In this document: positions 1 through 9,553 of the stretch, in pieces
Layout of the letters: each line of letters starts with the position of its first letter
Numbering within the stretch: the stretch's first letter is position 1
NCBI RefSeq assembly: GCF_001019715.1
Contig: NZ_BBXJ01000001.1
Span: forward strand, 2,232,001-2,296,000
Source of the DNA: Rodentibacter caecimuris
GTDB lineage: Bacteria; Pseudomonadota; Gammaproteobacteria; Enterobacterales; Pasteurellaceae
Length of the DNA: 64,000 bases
Direction: 5' to 3'
The notes under the pieces: model-generated
What the model was told of the DNA's origin: nothing
What the model saw: the letters and a program-made list of their open reading frames with translations, nothing else
Database searches by the model: none
Position numbers and translations under genes: made by a program

Positions 1-326
1 TTGTATTCCGTTAAAAAATGCTCAAATACGTTATCCCAGTATTCTGCGGCAAAATTGATTTTATGCAGTTTAATTCCGAGCTTATCGCACACCGCCTGCG
101 CATCTGCTAAATCTGCTGCTGCGGTACAATAATCCGTATCATCATCCTCTTCCCAATTTTTCATAAACAGGCCTTCTACTTGATAACCTTGCTGCTGAAG
201 GATAAAAGCAGATACGGATGAATCTACTCCACCGGACATACCGACAATGACTTTTTTAGCGGCGTTCTCAGTTAATTGCTCCGCCGTAAGTTGCAGGAAA
301 TGATTTTCGTAAGTTTGTGATTTCAT
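1..326 (-). CDS. mnmA: tRNA 2-thiouridylase MnmA, N-terminal part (runs off the window)
   Basis: MnmA makes the 2-thio modification of U34 in tRNA-Lys, -Glu and -Gln, taking sulfur from the IscS/Tus relay. The visible ~108 residues start [10 protein letters not shown] and contain the ATP-pyrophosphatase P-loop [16 protein letters not shown], followed by [16 protein letters not shown] and an [20 protein letters not shown] stretch, all typical of MnmA. The reading frame is open to the window edge, so the catalytic cysteines and C-terminal domains lie outside. In E. coli mnmA precedes hflD-purB. Here hflD-purB sits about 31 kb away without it, so that linkage is broken. Confidence 0.93.
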   Translation of the reverse strand, partial: MKSQTYENHFLQLTAEQLTENAAKKVIVGMSGGVDSSVSAFILQQQGYQVEGLFMKNWEEDDDTDYCTAAADLADAQAVCDKLGIKLHKINFAAEYWDNVFEHFLTEY

Positions 327-434
327 AATGTGATAGTAAAAATTTCGCTAAATTAAGTATTCGGGCATTCTACCGCAAATCAATTAAGAGTAAAAATGCC
401 CAAGAATTTCGGGCATTTATGGTTATATTCATGA

Positions 435-641
435 TCATTTCATTGTCCGTCTGGCAGTGACCGTTTTTCCACCGATTCCCCAATTATCCATATCAACTTC
501 ATCAATAATCACGACCGTTGTTTCAGGGTTTTTATTCAACACTTTTTGTAATAACAGTGTTACCCCTTCGATTATTTCCGCCTTTTGCTGTGCCGTCGGC
601 GCTTCCTTCCCTCCGGTTACTTTAATATTGACATAAGGCAC
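435..641 (-). CDS. 4-oxalocrotonate tautomerase family protein
   Basis: This 68-residue protein begins MPYVNIKVTGG. Once Met1 is removed, Pro becomes the N-terminus, which is the catalytic base of the 4-oxalocrotonate tautomerase superfamily. The length and the pattern (beta strand, helix AEIIEGVTLLLQKVLN, then TTVVIIDEVDMDNWGIGG) match small tautomerases that work as hexamers or dimers. The physiological substrate is unknown. It lies 16 bases downstream of nqrM on the same strand, so it may be co-transcribed with the tail of the nqr-associated cluster, though nothing links it to respiration. Confidence 0.85.
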   Translation of the reverse strand: MPYVNIKVTGGKEAPTAQQKAEIIEGVTLLLQKVLNKNPETTVVIIDEVDMDNWGIGGKTVTARRTMK

Positions 642-657
642 ATTAATTTCTCCAAAA

Positions 658-918
658 TTATTTCACTTCATAAAATGACGAATCATCATTTTTCTTTGCG
701 AATTTTTGTTCATACTCCGCTTTCGCTTTTTCATCACCCGAATCAAGTTTTGATTGAAGCGTATCACAAGGCTTATCACAATCACAGGCTTTAGCGATGC
801 CTAACGTGGATAAACCGCCACAGCTACCTTTTAAGCTCTGTTTTTTGATGATAAAACCAATAGACATCAATAAAATAATCGCAACAAATACGATGAGGGT
901 AAAAAATAAAGTTTGCAT
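658..918 (-). CDS. nqrM: Na+-NQR maturation protein NqrM (DUF539)
   Basis: NqrM is a small membrane protein needed for functional Na+-translocating NADH:quinone oxidoreductase, thought to help place iron in the NqrD/NqrE site. The 86-residue sequence has one N-terminal membrane helix (FFTLIVFVAIILLMSIGFII) and then the conserved cysteines CGGLSTLGIAKACDCDKPCD, characteristic of the family. It starts 2 bases after the apbE stop codon, so the two maturation factors are probably translated from one message downstream of nqrA-F. Confidence 0.93.
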   Translation of the reverse strand: MQTLFFTLIVFVAIILLMSIGFIIKKQSLKGSCGGLSTLGIAKACDCDKPCDTLQSKLDSGDEKAKAEYEQKFAKKNDDSSFYEVK

Positions 919-920
919 GA

Positions 921-1961
921 TTAGTCCTTTGTTTCCATTAGTTTTTTAAATGCAGATGATATTTTCGTTTCAAAGCCATTTGCGGTTTTGATAATTAAAT
1001 ATATTGCGAGATCATTTTTCTCTGCCACTTCAAGGGCTTTTTCTTCCCCGAGTACAAATAATCCCGTTGATAAACCGTCTGCCGTCATAGTTGTTGGAGA
1101 AAACACCGTGATAGAGGCAAGATGATGTTGAATCGGGTAACCGGTTTTCGGATCAATTTCATGGGCAAAACGTTTACCGTTTTCTTCAAAATAAATACGA
1201 TAATCGCCGGACGTTGCCATTGCCATATTATTTAAACCAATCACATTTTCGACCGCTCTTTCTCCCGTCATATTAGGCTTTTCAATGGCAATTTGCCAAG
1301 GTTTCCCTTCTGCGTTCTTTCCTTTAGCTCGAATTTCACCACCAATTTCTACCATATAGTTTTGTGCATTAAGCTGTTCTAACTTCTCTGCAACTTGATC
1401 CACGCCAAAGCCTTTCGCAATGGAAGAAAGGTCAATATAGACTTGCGGAACTGATTTACTTAATGTTGGGATATTACCACTCATATCAAGTGTGATTCTA
1501 TCAAGTCCGACCCAAGCTTGACGCTCGGCGAGTTGTTCCGCAGTCGGTTGACGCTCAGGGCGTTTTTCCGGACCAAATCCCCATAAATTCACGACCGGCC
1601 CAACGGTAACATCAAGTGCCCCCTCCGTGACTTGATGTAATTGAATTGCTTCTGCCAACACTTTCGCAAAATCCGCCGAAATTTCGATAGGTGTGTTTAC
1701 CTGCGTATTTTGGTTAAAACGGCTCAATTCCGAATCCTTGATATAGGTGGACATTTTTGCATTGACATCTTTTAGAATGTATTCAATCTGTTCGTGGGTA
1801 TTTTGTAAATTTTCACTCACAGAACCATCATCAATATATTTAACATGATAGGTTGTGCCCATGGTTTTACCACTTAGCGAGATCACCTCAGGATCTTTCT
1901 TACAAGCTGCCAATGAGCAAGCAAAAGCAACAACAAGTAGTCCGCTCAATATTTTCTTCAT
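921..1961 (-). CDS. apbE: FAD:protein FMN transferase ApbE (lipoprotein)
   Basis: ApbE uses FAD to attach FMN covalently to threonines in NqrB and NqrC (SGAT-type motifs, both seen in this window). The 346-residue protein starts with a lipoprotein signal ending LVVAFACSLAACKK, so it should be anchored at the periplasmic face. Family features include GKTMGTTYHVKY near the N-terminus, LDVTVGPVVNLWGFGP, IDLSSIAKGFGVDQVAEKL and the C-terminal HEIDPKTGYPIQH and TADGLSTGLFVLG blocks, which carry the metal and flavin ligands. It follows nqrF after a 172-base gap with three hairpins, so its expression may be uncoupled from the operon. Confidence 0.97.
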   Translation of the reverse strand: MKKILSGLLVVAFACSLAACKKDPEVISLSGKTMGTTYHVKYIDDGSVSENLQNTHEQIEYILKDVNAKMSTYIKDSELSRFNQNTQVNTPIEISADFAKVLAEAIQLHQVTEGALDVTVGPVVNLWGFGPEKRPERQPTAEQLAERQAWVGLDRITLDMSGNIPTLSKSVPQVYIDLSSIAKGFGVDQVAEKLEQLNAQNYMVEIGGEIRAKGKNAEGKPWQIAIEKPNMTGERAVENVIGLNNMAMATSGDYRIYFEENGKRFAHEIDPKTGYPIQHHLASITVFSPTTMTADGLSTGLFVLGEEKALEVAEKNDLAIYLIIKTANGFETKISSAFKKLMETKD

Positions 1962-1988
1962 TTATTTTTTCCTAATGAGATGAATTAT

Positions 1989-2106
1989 AGGCAAACTGAC
2001 TTTTCAATCAGCTTGCCTGTAATCTGAATAACAATAAGGGCGTACTGAATACGCCCATAGAAAACGCCTTAAATTTTGACCGCACTTCACCATAAAGTGC
2101 GGTCAA
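1989..2106 (-). terminator. Three tandem hairpins between nqrF and apbE
   Basis: In the nqrF-apbE gap (1962-2133) three stems lie in series. On the minus strand the first is a paired uptake signal (TTGACCGCACTT at 2076-2087 with AAGTGCGGTCAA at 2095-2106). The second is GGGCGTA/TACGCCC (2038-2056). The third pairs 1989-1999 with 2008-2018 with one mismatch. The first resembles the uptake-signal terminators found elsewhere in this window and may end or attenuate nqr transcription before apbE. Confidence 0.6.
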
Positions 2107-2133
2107 TTTTCATGGTGTTTTAACTAATTAAAA

Positions 2134-3369
2134 TCAGCCACCGAAGTCATCTAATAAGATATTTTCGTCTTCAACGCCGAGATCTTTCAACATTTTGATA
2201 ACCGCAGCGTTCATTACAGGAGGTCCACACATATAGTATTCACAATCTTCCGGAGCTTCATGATTTTTCAAGTAGTTCTCATAAAGTACGTTGTGAATAA
2301 AACCGATATAGCCGTCCCAATTATCTTCCGGTAACGGATCAGAAAGTGCTACATGCCATTTGAAGTTTGGATTTTCCGCTTGAAGGGAATCAAAATCTTC
2401 CACATAGAACATTTCACGTTTAGAACGTGCACCATACCAGAATGAAATTTTACGTTTGGAATGTAAACGTTTTAACTGATCGAAAATATGTGAACGCATT
2501 GGCGCCATACCTGCACCACCACCGATGAAGACCATTTCCGCATCGGTATCTTTTGCAAAGAATTCACCAAATGGTCCGGAAATTGTCACTTTATCACCCT
2601 CTTTTAATGACCAAATGTAAGAGGACATTTGACCCGGAGGTGCATCAGGTTGACGTGGTGGAGGCGTTGCAATACGCACGTTAAGCATAATAATGCCTTT
2701 CTCTTCCGGATAGGAAGCCATTGAGTACGCACGAATGATATGCTCATCCACTTTAGACACATAACGCCATAGATCGTATTTATCCCAGTCTTCGTGATAT
2801 TCTTCAGGAATATCGAAGTCTTTATAGTAAACCGTGTGAGGCTCCGCTTCGATTTGGATATAACCACCGGCACGGAACGGGACTTCTTCACCTTCAGGAA
2901 TCGCTAATTTAAGCTCTTTGATGAATGTCGCTTTGTTGTCGTTAGAAATAACGGTACATTCCCATTTTTTCACGCCGAAGATTTCTTCCGGAAGTTCAAC
3001 TTCCATATTGCCTTTCACATTCACTTGACAAGCCAGACGATAACCTTCTTTTGCTTCACGCTTATTGATGTGAGAAAGTTCGGTTGGGAGAATTTCGCCA
3101 CCACCGCTTTTCACTTTCACAATACACTGACCACAAGAGCCACCGCCACCACAAGCAGAGGAAACGAAGATACCTTTACTTGCCAATGCGCCTAATAATT
3201 TGCCACCGGCAGGTAATGTGATTGCCTTTTCGGAATCATCATTAATACCGATTGTAATATCCCCGGAATCTACGAGTTTTGATTTCGCAAATAAGATGAT
3301 TGCTACTAACACCAATACGATAACCGTAAATGCAGCAATACCGAGTGCAAGAATTACTGAATCACTCAT
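2134..3369 (-). CDS. nqrF: Na+-NQR subunit F (NADH dehydrogenase, 2Fe-2S, FAD)
   Basis: NqrF is the electron entry of the sodium pump: it oxidises NADH on the cytoplasmic side and passes electrons through FAD and a 2Fe-2S cluster. The 411 residues show an N-terminal membrane helix ([24 protein letters not shown]), a ferredoxin domain with the cluster cysteines [10 protein letters not shown] and a later C in RLACQV, then a ferredoxin-reductase domain with the FAD motif RAYSMASYP, the NADH-binding [15 protein letters not shown] and the C-terminal [13 protein letters not shown]. Length is normal. It is the last structural gene of the operon, 12 bases after nqrE. Confidence 0.98.
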   Translation of the reverse strand: MSDSVILALGIAAFTVIVLVLVAIILFAKSKLVDSGDITIGINDDSEKAITLPAGGKLLGALASKGIFVSSACGGGGSCGQCIVKVKSGGGEILPTELSHINKREAKEGYRLACQVNVKGNMEVELPEEIFGVKKWECTVISNDNKATFIKELKLAIPEGEEVPFRAGGYIQIEAEPHTVYYKDFDIPEEYHEDWDKYDLWRYVSKVDEHIIRAYSMASYPEEKGIIMLNVRIATPPPRQPDAPPGQMSSYIWSLKEGDKVTISGPFGEFFAKDTDAEMVFIGGGAGMAPMRSHIFDQLKRLHSKRKISFWYGARSKREMFYVEDFDSLQAENPNFKWHVALSDPLPEDNWDGYIGFIHNVLYENYLKNHEAPEDCEYYMCGPPVMNAAVIKMLKDLGVEDENILLDDFGG

Positions 3370-3381
3370 TGATTACACTCC

Positions 3382-3978
3382 TTATAATTGAATACCGGAG
3401 AAGGACATAAAGCCCAACGCCATCAAACCAACGGTGATGAAAGTAATGCCTAAGCCTTTCAAACCACCCGGAATATCCGCATATTTCATTTTTTCCGTTA
3501 AACCGGCAAGAGCAACGATGGCTAGCATCCAACCCAAACCGGAACCGAAACCATATACGATAGATTCAGGGAAATTGTAATCGCGTTGAACCATAAAGGA
3601 TACGCCCCCGAAAATCGCACAGTTTACTGCGATAAGCGGCAAGAAGATCCCTAATGCGTTATAAAGAGACGGCATAAATTTGTCTAATACCATCTCAAGG
3701 ATTTGTACTAAACCTGCAATCACACCGATAAAAGTGATGAAGTTTAAGAATGACAAATCCACACCTTCAATTAACGCATTTTCTTTTAGTATGTTAGCGT
3801 AAATTAACTGGTTAACAGGTACCGCAACGCCTAATACGAAGGTTACTGCAATCCCTAAACCAAAAGCCGTAGAAACCTTTTTTGATACCGCCAAGAATGT
3901 ACACATCCCCAAGAAAAAGGACAGTGCCATATTTTCAATGAAGACGGCCTTCACAAATAGGCTAATATAATGTTCCAT
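3382..3978 (-). CDS. nqrE: Na+-NQR subunit E
   Basis: This is an integral membrane subunit of the sodium-translocating NADH:quinone oxidoreductase. The 198 residues form about six hydrophobic helices. One conserved cysteine lies in the first helical hairpin ([14 protein letters not shown]) and another at [12 protein letters not shown]. Together with their counterparts in NqrD these cysteines are known to hold an intramembrane iron-sulfur centre. It starts 3 bases after nqrD, and [24 protein letters not shown] is the family's usual N-terminus. Confidence 0.98.
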   Translation of the reverse strand: MEHYISLFVKAVFIENMALSFFLGMCTFLAVSKKVSTAFGLGIAVTFVLGVAVPVNQLIYANILKENALIEGVDLSFLNFITFIGVIAGLVQILEMVLDKFMPSLYNALGIFLPLIAVNCAIFGGVSFMVQRDYNFPESIVYGFGSGLGWMLAIVALAGLTEKMKYADIPGGLKGLGITFITVGLMALGFMSFSGIQL

Positions 3979-3981
3979 TGA

Positions 3982-4608
3982 TTATTTCTCCTGTTGCTCC
4001 GGTTTCCAAGTTCTTAATCCCCAGATGACAAATCCGATGATAAAGAATGCACTTGGTGCAAGTAGGAATAAACCGTTTGCTTGGTACCAACCACCATTTT
4101 GAATAGTTTCAAAAATAGTTATACCGAATAATTTACCTGAACCGATAAGTTCACGGAAGAAAGCAACAATAATTAACATTGCGCCATACCCTAAACCGTT
4201 ACCAATACCGTCTACGAAACTTTCAAGCGGAGGTGATTTCATTGCAAAAGCCTCTGCACGACCCATCACGATACAGTTTGTAATAATCAAGCCAACGAAT
4301 ACTGAAAGCTGTTTAGACAAACCATAGGCGTAAGCTTTTAATATTTGGTCAACGACAATTACCAATGAAGCAATAATCGCAAGTTGTACGATAATACGAA
4401 TACTGTTAGGAATATAGTGACGGATTAAGGAAACAAAGAAGTTTGATAACCCCGTTACTAAAGTTACCGCAATAGCCATAACAAATGCAGTTTCTAATTT
4501 CGTTGTTACCGCTAATGCAGAACAAATCCCAAGGATTTGCAACGCAATTGGATTGTTTTTAGCAATAGGAGCTAATAACAGATCTTTTAAATTTGTTTTT
4601 CCAGACAT
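3982..4608 (-). CDS. nqrD: Na+-NQR subunit D
   Basis: NqrD is the pseudo-symmetric membrane partner of NqrE in the sodium pump. The 208 residues contain about six membrane helices, with conserved cysteines in [19 protein letters not shown] and [15 protein letters not shown], which pair with those of NqrE around the iron centre. The start codon overlaps the nqrC stop by one base, indicating translational coupling. The C-terminus ([21 protein letters not shown]) is standard for the family. Confidence 0.98.
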   Translation of the reverse strand: MSGKTNLKDLLLAPIAKNNPIALQILGICSALAVTTKLETAFVMAIAVTLVTGLSNFFVSLIRHYIPNSIRIIVQLAIIASLVIVVDQILKAYAYGLSKQLSVFVGLIITNCIVMGRAEAFAMKSPPLESFVDGIGNGLGYGAMLIIVAFFRELIGSGKLFGITIFETIQNGGWYQANGLFLLAPSAFFIIGFVIWGLRTWKPEQQEK

Positions 4609-5342
4609 TAGTTCGCTCCTGCTTGAAATTTTTCAAGATATTTACTAAAGCCATTTTCACTGAACCAATAATCAAAAGTACCTTGAACACCATTACCGGT
4701 TAGTGTTGCCCCAGATAAACCATCAATACTATGATCATCTTTTGGTGCTTGACCTTTCACAATATGGATAGCCGGTTGATATTGTTCATTGAAAAGTTTT
4801 TTACCTTTAAATAAACCTGCCCAATTTGGGTTTTCAATCTCACCACCTAATCCTGGAGTTTCACCATGTTGATAATAAGTGATACCGTTAATCGTATTGC
4901 CGTCCGGTTGAACAGAAACTAAACCATACATAACAGACCATAAACCTGTACCGTAAATTGGCAAGATCACCTGCTGAGTTTGACCTTGTTCATCTTTCAC
5001 AAGATAAATTTCAGCTGTTTTTCCACGAGTACGGATTCTCGCCTTATCTTGTTCGGCAGGAATCGCCTCTTGATAATCATCAGGCTGTTGAACATAATCA
5101 CCTGTTGCCAAATCAACAAAACGTGGTTCAATAAATTTTGCATAGGTTTCTTTTACATTTGTTTTTTCCTGTAAAAGTCCTGCAACGTTTAGGATATTTT
5201 TTTGTTTGTCGAGTAATTTTTGCTCTTCTTGTGCAGGTTTTAACATCACTGCGGAACCAGCAACAATAATGGAACAAACTAAACTCAGGAGCAACACCAC
5301 AAGAATTGTGCCGCCTACACTGTCTTTATTAAACTTAGCCAT
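4608..5342 (-). CDS. nqrC: Na+-NQR subunit C (FMN-binding)
   Basis: NqrC carries a covalent FMN on a threonine and relays electrons on the periplasmic side of the sodium pump. The start [12 protein letters not shown] at 5342 gives 244 residues, the normal family length; reading further upstream in frame would only run deeper into nqrB. It has one N-terminal membrane helix ([22 protein letters not shown]), then a periplasmic FMN-binding domain. The flavinylation motif is [14 protein letters not shown], the target of ApbE. The gene overlaps the end of nqrB by 8 bases. Confidence 0.97.
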   Translation of the reverse strand: MAKFNKDSVGGTILVVLLLSLVCSIIVAGSAVMLKPAQEEQKLLDKQKNILNVAGLLQEKTNVKETYAKFIEPRFVDLATGDYVQQPDDYQEAIPAEQDKARIRTRGKTAEIYLVKDEQGQTQQVILPIYGTGLWSVMYGLVSVQPDGNTINGITYYQHGETPGLGGEIENPNWAGLFKGKKLFNEQYQPAIHIVKGQAPKDDHSIDGLSGATLTGNGVQGTFDYWFSENGFSKYLEKFQAGAN

Positions 5343-6570
5343 TTGTTCTTGCTCTCCGACGTTTGATATTTGCTTGAACAACGATGTAGTCAAAAATTGG
5401 TGCAAATAAGTTTGCAAACAGAATCGCTAACATCATTCCTTCCGGATAAGCCGGATTCACAGTACGAATTAATACCGCCATTACACCTATCAACGCACCA
5501 TACCACCATTTACCTGTATTGGTGAACGATGCTGAAACCGGATCCGTTGCCATAAACACCATACCTAGTGCAAAGCCACCTAAAACAAGATGCCAGTGCC
5601 AAGGCATTGAGAACATCTGATTCGTTTCAGAACCAATTAAGTTAAACAATGTTGAGGTTGCAATCATACCAATCATCACCCCTGCGATAATACGCCACGA
5701 GGCAATTCGGGTGAAAACAATGATTGCGCCGCCAACTAAGATCGCTAAGGTTGAAACTTCGCCCATTGAGCCCGGGATATTACCAATAAACGCATCCATC
5801 CAAGAGATTGGTTGTCCGGTTACGATGTGTTGCAACGCACCTTGACCCGCTTGTGACCACTGTGAAAGTGCGGTTGCTCCAGAGAAACCATCCGCAGCAG
5901 TCCATACAGTATCACCGGAAATTTGTGCTGGATAAGCAAAAAATAGGAAAGCACGACCGGCAAGCGCAGGGTTCATAAAGTTACGACCTACACCACCGAA
6001 GATTTCTTTTGCCACCACGATACCAAAACTGATACCAAGTGCGGCTTGCCATAATGGTAAAGTTGGCGGAACAATTAAGGCGAAAAGAATCGTAGAAACA
6101 AACATCCCTTCATTAACTTCGTGACCACGTACCACAGAGAATAATAATTCCCACATCGTACAAACGGTAAATACCACCAAGTAAATCGGTAGGAAGAAAA
6201 TTGCACCTAAGGCCATTTTACTGCCCCAACCTGCGTTTAAGGTTAAATCCAACCCTAAACCGTTAGCCAGTGCATAGTGCCAATCATTTGCAATTAATTG
6301 CTCTAAATTGCCTAATTGATTCAATGCAGGGATCGCTTGATTACCCACATTGTATATACCATAGAAAATCGCTGGAAATAATGCGAGGAACACGGTGATC
6401 ATCATACGTTTTGAATCTAATGCATCACGCACGTGTGTGTTTTTGTGCGTTACCGTACCCGGTGTATAAAGCAAGGTATAAATCGATTCAAAGATCGGGT
6501 AAAGCTTGCTGTATTTACCTCCCGGTAAAAACGCGGGTTCCATTTTTTCTAAAAGATTTTTTAGACCCAT
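5335..6570 (-). CDS. nqrB: Na+-NQR subunit B (FMN, riboflavin, quinone site)
   Basis: NqrB is the main membrane subunit of the sodium pump, with about ten helices, a covalent FMN, riboflavin and part of the sodium channel. The 411 residues start [20 protein letters not shown]. The ApbE target appears as [14 protein letters not shown], and the conserved block [20 protein letters not shown] is present. The C-terminal [20 protein letters not shown] and [14 protein letters not shown] segments are typical. It begins 2 bases after nqrA. Confidence 0.98.
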   Translation of the reverse strand: MGLKNLLEKMEPAFLPGGKYSKLYPIFESIYTLLYTPGTVTHKNTHVRDALDSKRMMITVFLALFPAIFYGIYNVGNQAIPALNQLGNLEQLIANDWHYALANGLGLDLTLNAGWGSKMALGAIFFLPIYLVVFTVCTMWELLFSVVRGHEVNEGMFVSTILFALIVPPTLPLWQAALGISFGIVVAKEIFGGVGRNFMNPALAGRAFLFFAYPAQISGDTVWTAADGFSGATALSQWSQAGQGALQHIVTGQPISWMDAFIGNIPGSMGEVSTLAILVGGAIIVFTRIASWRIIAGVMIGMIATSTLFNLIGSETNQMFSMPWHWHLVLGGFALGMVFMATDPVSASFTNTGKWWYGALIGVMAVLIRTVNPAYPEGMMLAILFANLFAPIFDYIVVQANIKRRRARTNG

Positions 6571-6572
6571 TT

Positions 6573-7916
6573 CTAACCTTCCTTCTCAATCTTTTCTAAA
6601 GCTTGACGTAAGATGGAACCATATTCATATTTGCCCGGGCAAACAAAGGAACAAAGTGCCAAATCTTCTTCATCCAACTCTAAACAACCTAATGCTTGAG
6701 CACCATCAGTATCACCTGCGATTAAATCACGGAGCAATAATGTTGGTAAAATATCCAACGGCATAACACGCTCATAGTTACCGATTGGTACCATTGCACG
6801 CTCACCACCATTTTCCGCAGTGGTAAAATTAAATAATTTTTTACCAAAATGTCCTAATACGGTACGGGTAATGGAATATTTATTAGGTTGCGGTGTAATC
6901 CAACCAAAGAACTCTTTTTCATTGCCTTCTATAATAACCGAAACCTGTAACGCGTAACGACCCAAATAGTCATGTGCGCCTTTCGCGGTATTACCGCATA
7001 GCACAGAACCGGAAATCACACGATTTTCGCCCGCACTTAGCTCGTCTTGCACTAATTGTGAAAGATTTACGCCAATCACGGTACGGATCAGACGTGGATT
7101 TTTCACTTGAGGACCGGCAAGAGAAATCACTCTCTCAACACAAAGTTCACCGGTTGTGAATAATTTACCGATAGCAATAACATCTTGATAATTAATATGC
7201 CATACGGTTTTATGTCCGCCTACCGGATCAATAAAGTGAATATGGGTTCCCACCAGACCTGCCGGATGTACTCCACCAAAGTCATGGATTTGAAGATTTG
7301 ATAAATCCACAGCCGGAATATTCATATTGCCTGTTTTACACAGATGTAACGGCTTGCTAGGGAATAAACGACTTAACACGGTTAAACCGTTGATGAAATC
7401 TTGCCAGTGCTCTTTTAACACGACTTCAGGATCAGCCGCGAGAGGATTAGTATCCATCGCATTCACAAAGATAGAAGAAGGTTCGCTTTCAAGTGTAGGA
7501 ACTTTGCTAAAAGGACGCGTACGTAATGCCGTCCATAAGCCTGACTCCACAAGATTTTGTTTTACTTGTTCGGAAGAAAGCGTATTGAGTTCATCTGCAT
7601 TGTATTTTGCGAAAGTGATTTGTTCATCGCCTTCCACATTAATGACCACAGATTGTAATACACGTTTTTCGCCACGATTTATTGCTGTGATAGTACCACT
7701 TGCAGGGGCTGTGAAAACCACACCGGGATTTTTCTTGTCTTCAAAAAGCACTTGTCCTTTCTTAACAACATCACCTTCACGTACCTTCATAGAAGGACGC
7801 ATCCCCACATACTCCTCACCAAGAATCGCAACTTGATTCACAACGTTACCGCTGTGGATTACTTGTGCCGGTTTTCCTGCGATAGGAAGATCCAAGCCTT
7901 TCTTAATTGTAATCAT
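6573..7916 (-). CDS. nqrA: Na+-NQR subunit A
   Basis: NqrA is the peripheral cytoplasmic subunit of the sodium pump and contributes to the ubiquinone site. I place the start at [16 protein letters not shown] (7916), giving 447 residues, the normal family length; a longer frame reaches 7958 but adds nothing family-like. The N-terminal lipoyl-like region ([22 protein letters not shown]), the central [16 protein letters not shown] block and the C-terminal [23 protein letters not shown] are conserved. It is the first gene of nqrABCDEF; the operon promoter should lie in the ~325-base gap upstream. Confidence 0.98.
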   Translation of the reverse strand: MITIKKGLDLPIAGKPAQVIHSGNVVNQVAILGEEYVGMRPSMKVREGDVVKKGQVLFEDKKNPGVVFTAPASGTITAINRGEKRVLQSVVINVEGDEQITFAKYNADELNTLSSEQVKQNLVESGLWTALRTRPFSKVPTLESEPSSIFVNAMDTNPLAADPEVVLKEHWQDFINGLTVLSRLFPSKPLHLCKTGNMNIPAVDLSNLQIHDFGGVHPAGLVGTHIHFIDPVGGHKTVWHINYQDVIAIGKLFTTGELCVERVISLAGPQVKNPRLIRTVIGVNLSQLVQDELSAGENRVISGSVLCGNTAKGAHDYLGRYALQVSVIIEGNEKEFFGWITPQPNKYSITRTVLGHFGKKLFNFTTAENGGERAMVPIGNYERVMPLDILPTLLLRDLIAGDTDGAQALGCLELDEEDLALCSFVCPGKYEYGSILRQALEKIEKEG

Positions 7917-8241
7917 ACTGTTTGCACTACTTTTCAAGGTTAAAAAATACGACTGCAAATAAACAAGGTTAAATGCAATCTCGTGTTTGAGCGTGACAGA
8001 GAATACGTTAAACCGTTAAAGTATTAACTACTGACACATAAATAAAAAACTCAAATCGGTTTAATTTTTTGACAAAGTAATTGAGCTTTTACAACATCAA
8101 AAAATTGAAAATATAAAAATTAAAACGACTTATTCTAGCTAAAATCTGCGCTTCATTCCACTTTAACCCACACTTTTTGTGAAAAAATTGTGAACTTTTT
8201 GAAAGATACACACAAAGAGTTATGAGCAGAAAACAATCAAA
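7917..8241. promoter_or_regulatory. Gap between bolA and nqrA, probable nqr promoter region
   Basis: This AT-rich stretch of ~325 bases holds no gene I can support. As bolA and nqrA both lie on the minus strand and the nqr operon starts here, it should contain the nqr promoter. A minus-strand TAGAAT near 8130 could be a -10 box, but I see no convincing -35 at proper spacing and no clear FNR, ArcA or CRP palindrome. Confidence 0.4.
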
Positions 8242-8553
8242 TTATAATCCAACTCCGACACAGTTTGGTGAATTTGGAAATACCTCACCACGCTCTTCCC
8301 ATTCTTTTCTTGTATAAAGATATAGCGCTAAGGCATGAATGCCGCTTTTTAAATCATCGGCAAATAATTGATACAATTTTTGATGGCGTTTAACCTTACT
8401 CATCCCATCAAAAACATCACTCACAATAACTAATTTAAAGTGAGAATTTGCACCACGACCGGAACTATGCATGTGACTTTCATTTTCTACCGTTGCAAAG
8501 TGCGGTTGAAATTCAGCGCTTATTTTATCCAATAATTCTTGTTGCTTTGACAT
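8242..8553 (-). CDS. bolA: BolA family protein
   Basis: BolA proteins partner with monothiol glutaredoxins in iron-sulfur cluster handling, and BolA itself also affects morphology and stress transcription. The 103-residue protein has the class II KH-like fold signatures: SHMHSSGRGANSHFKLVIVSDVFDGMSKVKRHQKLYQLFADDLKSGIHALALYLYT, with the conserved H and the FxGxxxxxRH pattern. Two adjacent ATG codons follow GGAG; I chose the second (8553) because its spacing is 7 bases, while 8556 leaves only 4. It is a single gene, divergent from the lipoprotein gene at 8647. Confidence 0.9.
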   Translation of the reverse strand: MSKQQELLDKISAEFQPHFATVENESHMHSSGRGANSHFKLVIVSDVFDGMSKVKRHQKLYQLFADDLKSGIHALALYLYTRKEWEERGEVFPNSPNCVGVGL

Positions 8554-8646
8554 CATTAATCTCCAATAAAATTTTGTTGGAAGGCTATACATCCGCCATT
8601 AAGTCTGCAAGAATAACACAAATCAACCCGCTTAATTGAGGAAATT

Positions 8647-9246
8647 ATGAAACTCTCGAATAAAATCAAAACATTATCTTTTACCGGTCTCACTGTTGCG
8701 ACAATGTTTCTTGCCGGCTGCCAAACTCAATCCAATACATTAACATTCACACCGCCTGCGCCAAGTGCTTCCATGAATGTTAATCAATCTGCCGTTGTTT
8801 ATGTCACTACCAGCGATTCCCGCTCAAAACAAGATGTCGCCAGTTACGTAAAAAACGGGGAATTAGTGAAACTCAATGCTTCTCCGAATGTAACGCAATT
8901 ATTCCAACAAGTGATGCAACAAAATTTGGTAAGCAAGGGATTCCGCATCGGACAGGTAAACAATTCAAATGCAGGTGTAACCGTTGAAATAAAAGATTTT
9001 TTCACTCAAGTGGATCAAGGCAATTTACGTTACAATCTCAACAGTAAAATTCGAGTGACCGTACATGTGCAGGGAACCGGCGGAAAATATAACAAAGACT
9101 TTAATGTGAGCCGCTCACAATCCGGCGCATTTAATGCCGACAATGACGAAATTCAAAAAGTGCTTGGCGAGACCTTCAAAGACATTGTTAATAATATCTA
9201 CCAAGATCAAGAAGTCGCGACAGCAATCAATCAATATACCCGCTAA
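8647..9246 (+). CDS. yajG: YajG-family lipoprotein
   Basis: The 199-residue protein has a lipoprotein signal peptide ending [13 protein letters not shown], so Cys25 should be acylated and the protein membrane-anchored. The rest ([53 protein letters not shown]) follows the pattern of the YajG/DUF799-like lipoproteins of unknown molecular role. A strong ribosome site (GAGGAAATT before ATG) fixes the start. A good hairpin terminator follows directly, so it is probably monocistronic. Confidence 0.8.
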   Translation: MKLSNKIKTLSFTGLTVATMFLAGCQTQSNTLTFTPPAPSASMNVNQSAVVYVTTSDSRSKQDVASYVKNGELVKLNASPNVTQLFQQVMQQNLVSKGFRIGQVNNSNAGVTVEIKDFFTQVDQGNLRYNLNSKIRVTVHVQGTGGKYNKDFNVSRSQSGAFNADNDEIQKVLGETFKDIVNNIYQDQEVATAINQYTR

Positions 9247-9253
9247 TCCTGTT

Positions 9254-9278
9254 TGGGGCATTTTGCCCCATTTATTTT
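9254..9278 (+). terminator. Rho-independent terminator after yajG
   Basis: A perfect 7-bp stem TGGGGCA/TGCCCCA (9254-9260 with 9264-9270) closes a TTT loop and is followed by TTTATTTT, ending the lipoprotein transcript. Confidence 0.85.
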
Positions 9279-9366
9279 CCACAAAAACTTGACGAATTCC
9301 CCTTTCAAGCGTAACATTCGCCCGATTTTTTAATGAGAAGGACACACACTTTGGACAGTCATAGTC

Positions 9367-9451
9367 GATACCGAATATCGCTTTAGACTCCCGCCCAATG
9401 CCAAACGGCTATCGGCGAGAGTTCGTCGGTAGATTTACCGATTTCGGCATC
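9367..9451 (+). promoter_or_regulatory. Structured 5' leader of corA (three-way junction)
   Basis: The ~100 bases before corA fold on paper into a three-way junction. Outer stem P1 pairs GATACCGAA (9367-9375) with TTCGGCATC (9443-9451) with one A-C mismatch. Stem P2 pairs ACTCCCGCC (9387-9395) with GGCGAGAGT (9414-9422) with one mismatch and holds an inner GCC/GGC stem with an AAAC loop (9400-9409). Stem P3 is a perfect hairpin CGGTA-GATT-TACCG (9427-9440). Position in front of a Mg2+ channel gene suggests ion-responsive control, but I do not recognise the published M-box or mgtA leader sequences. The rest of the 307-base gap holds an uptake signal (9485) and no gene. Confidence 0.55.
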
Positions 9452-9553
9452 CTTAACAGCAAACGAAAATACCGCAATTTTTAACCGCACTTTTATTCGT
9501 TTGACATTCTTTTGTTCACGGTTAACTGTTCATAATCCCAAAAGGAGTATGAA

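Noticed and set aside
7327-7836. Open frame of ~169 codons antisense to nqrA
   Set aside because: It lies wholly within a highly conserved gene, has no recognisable domain and no ribosome site.
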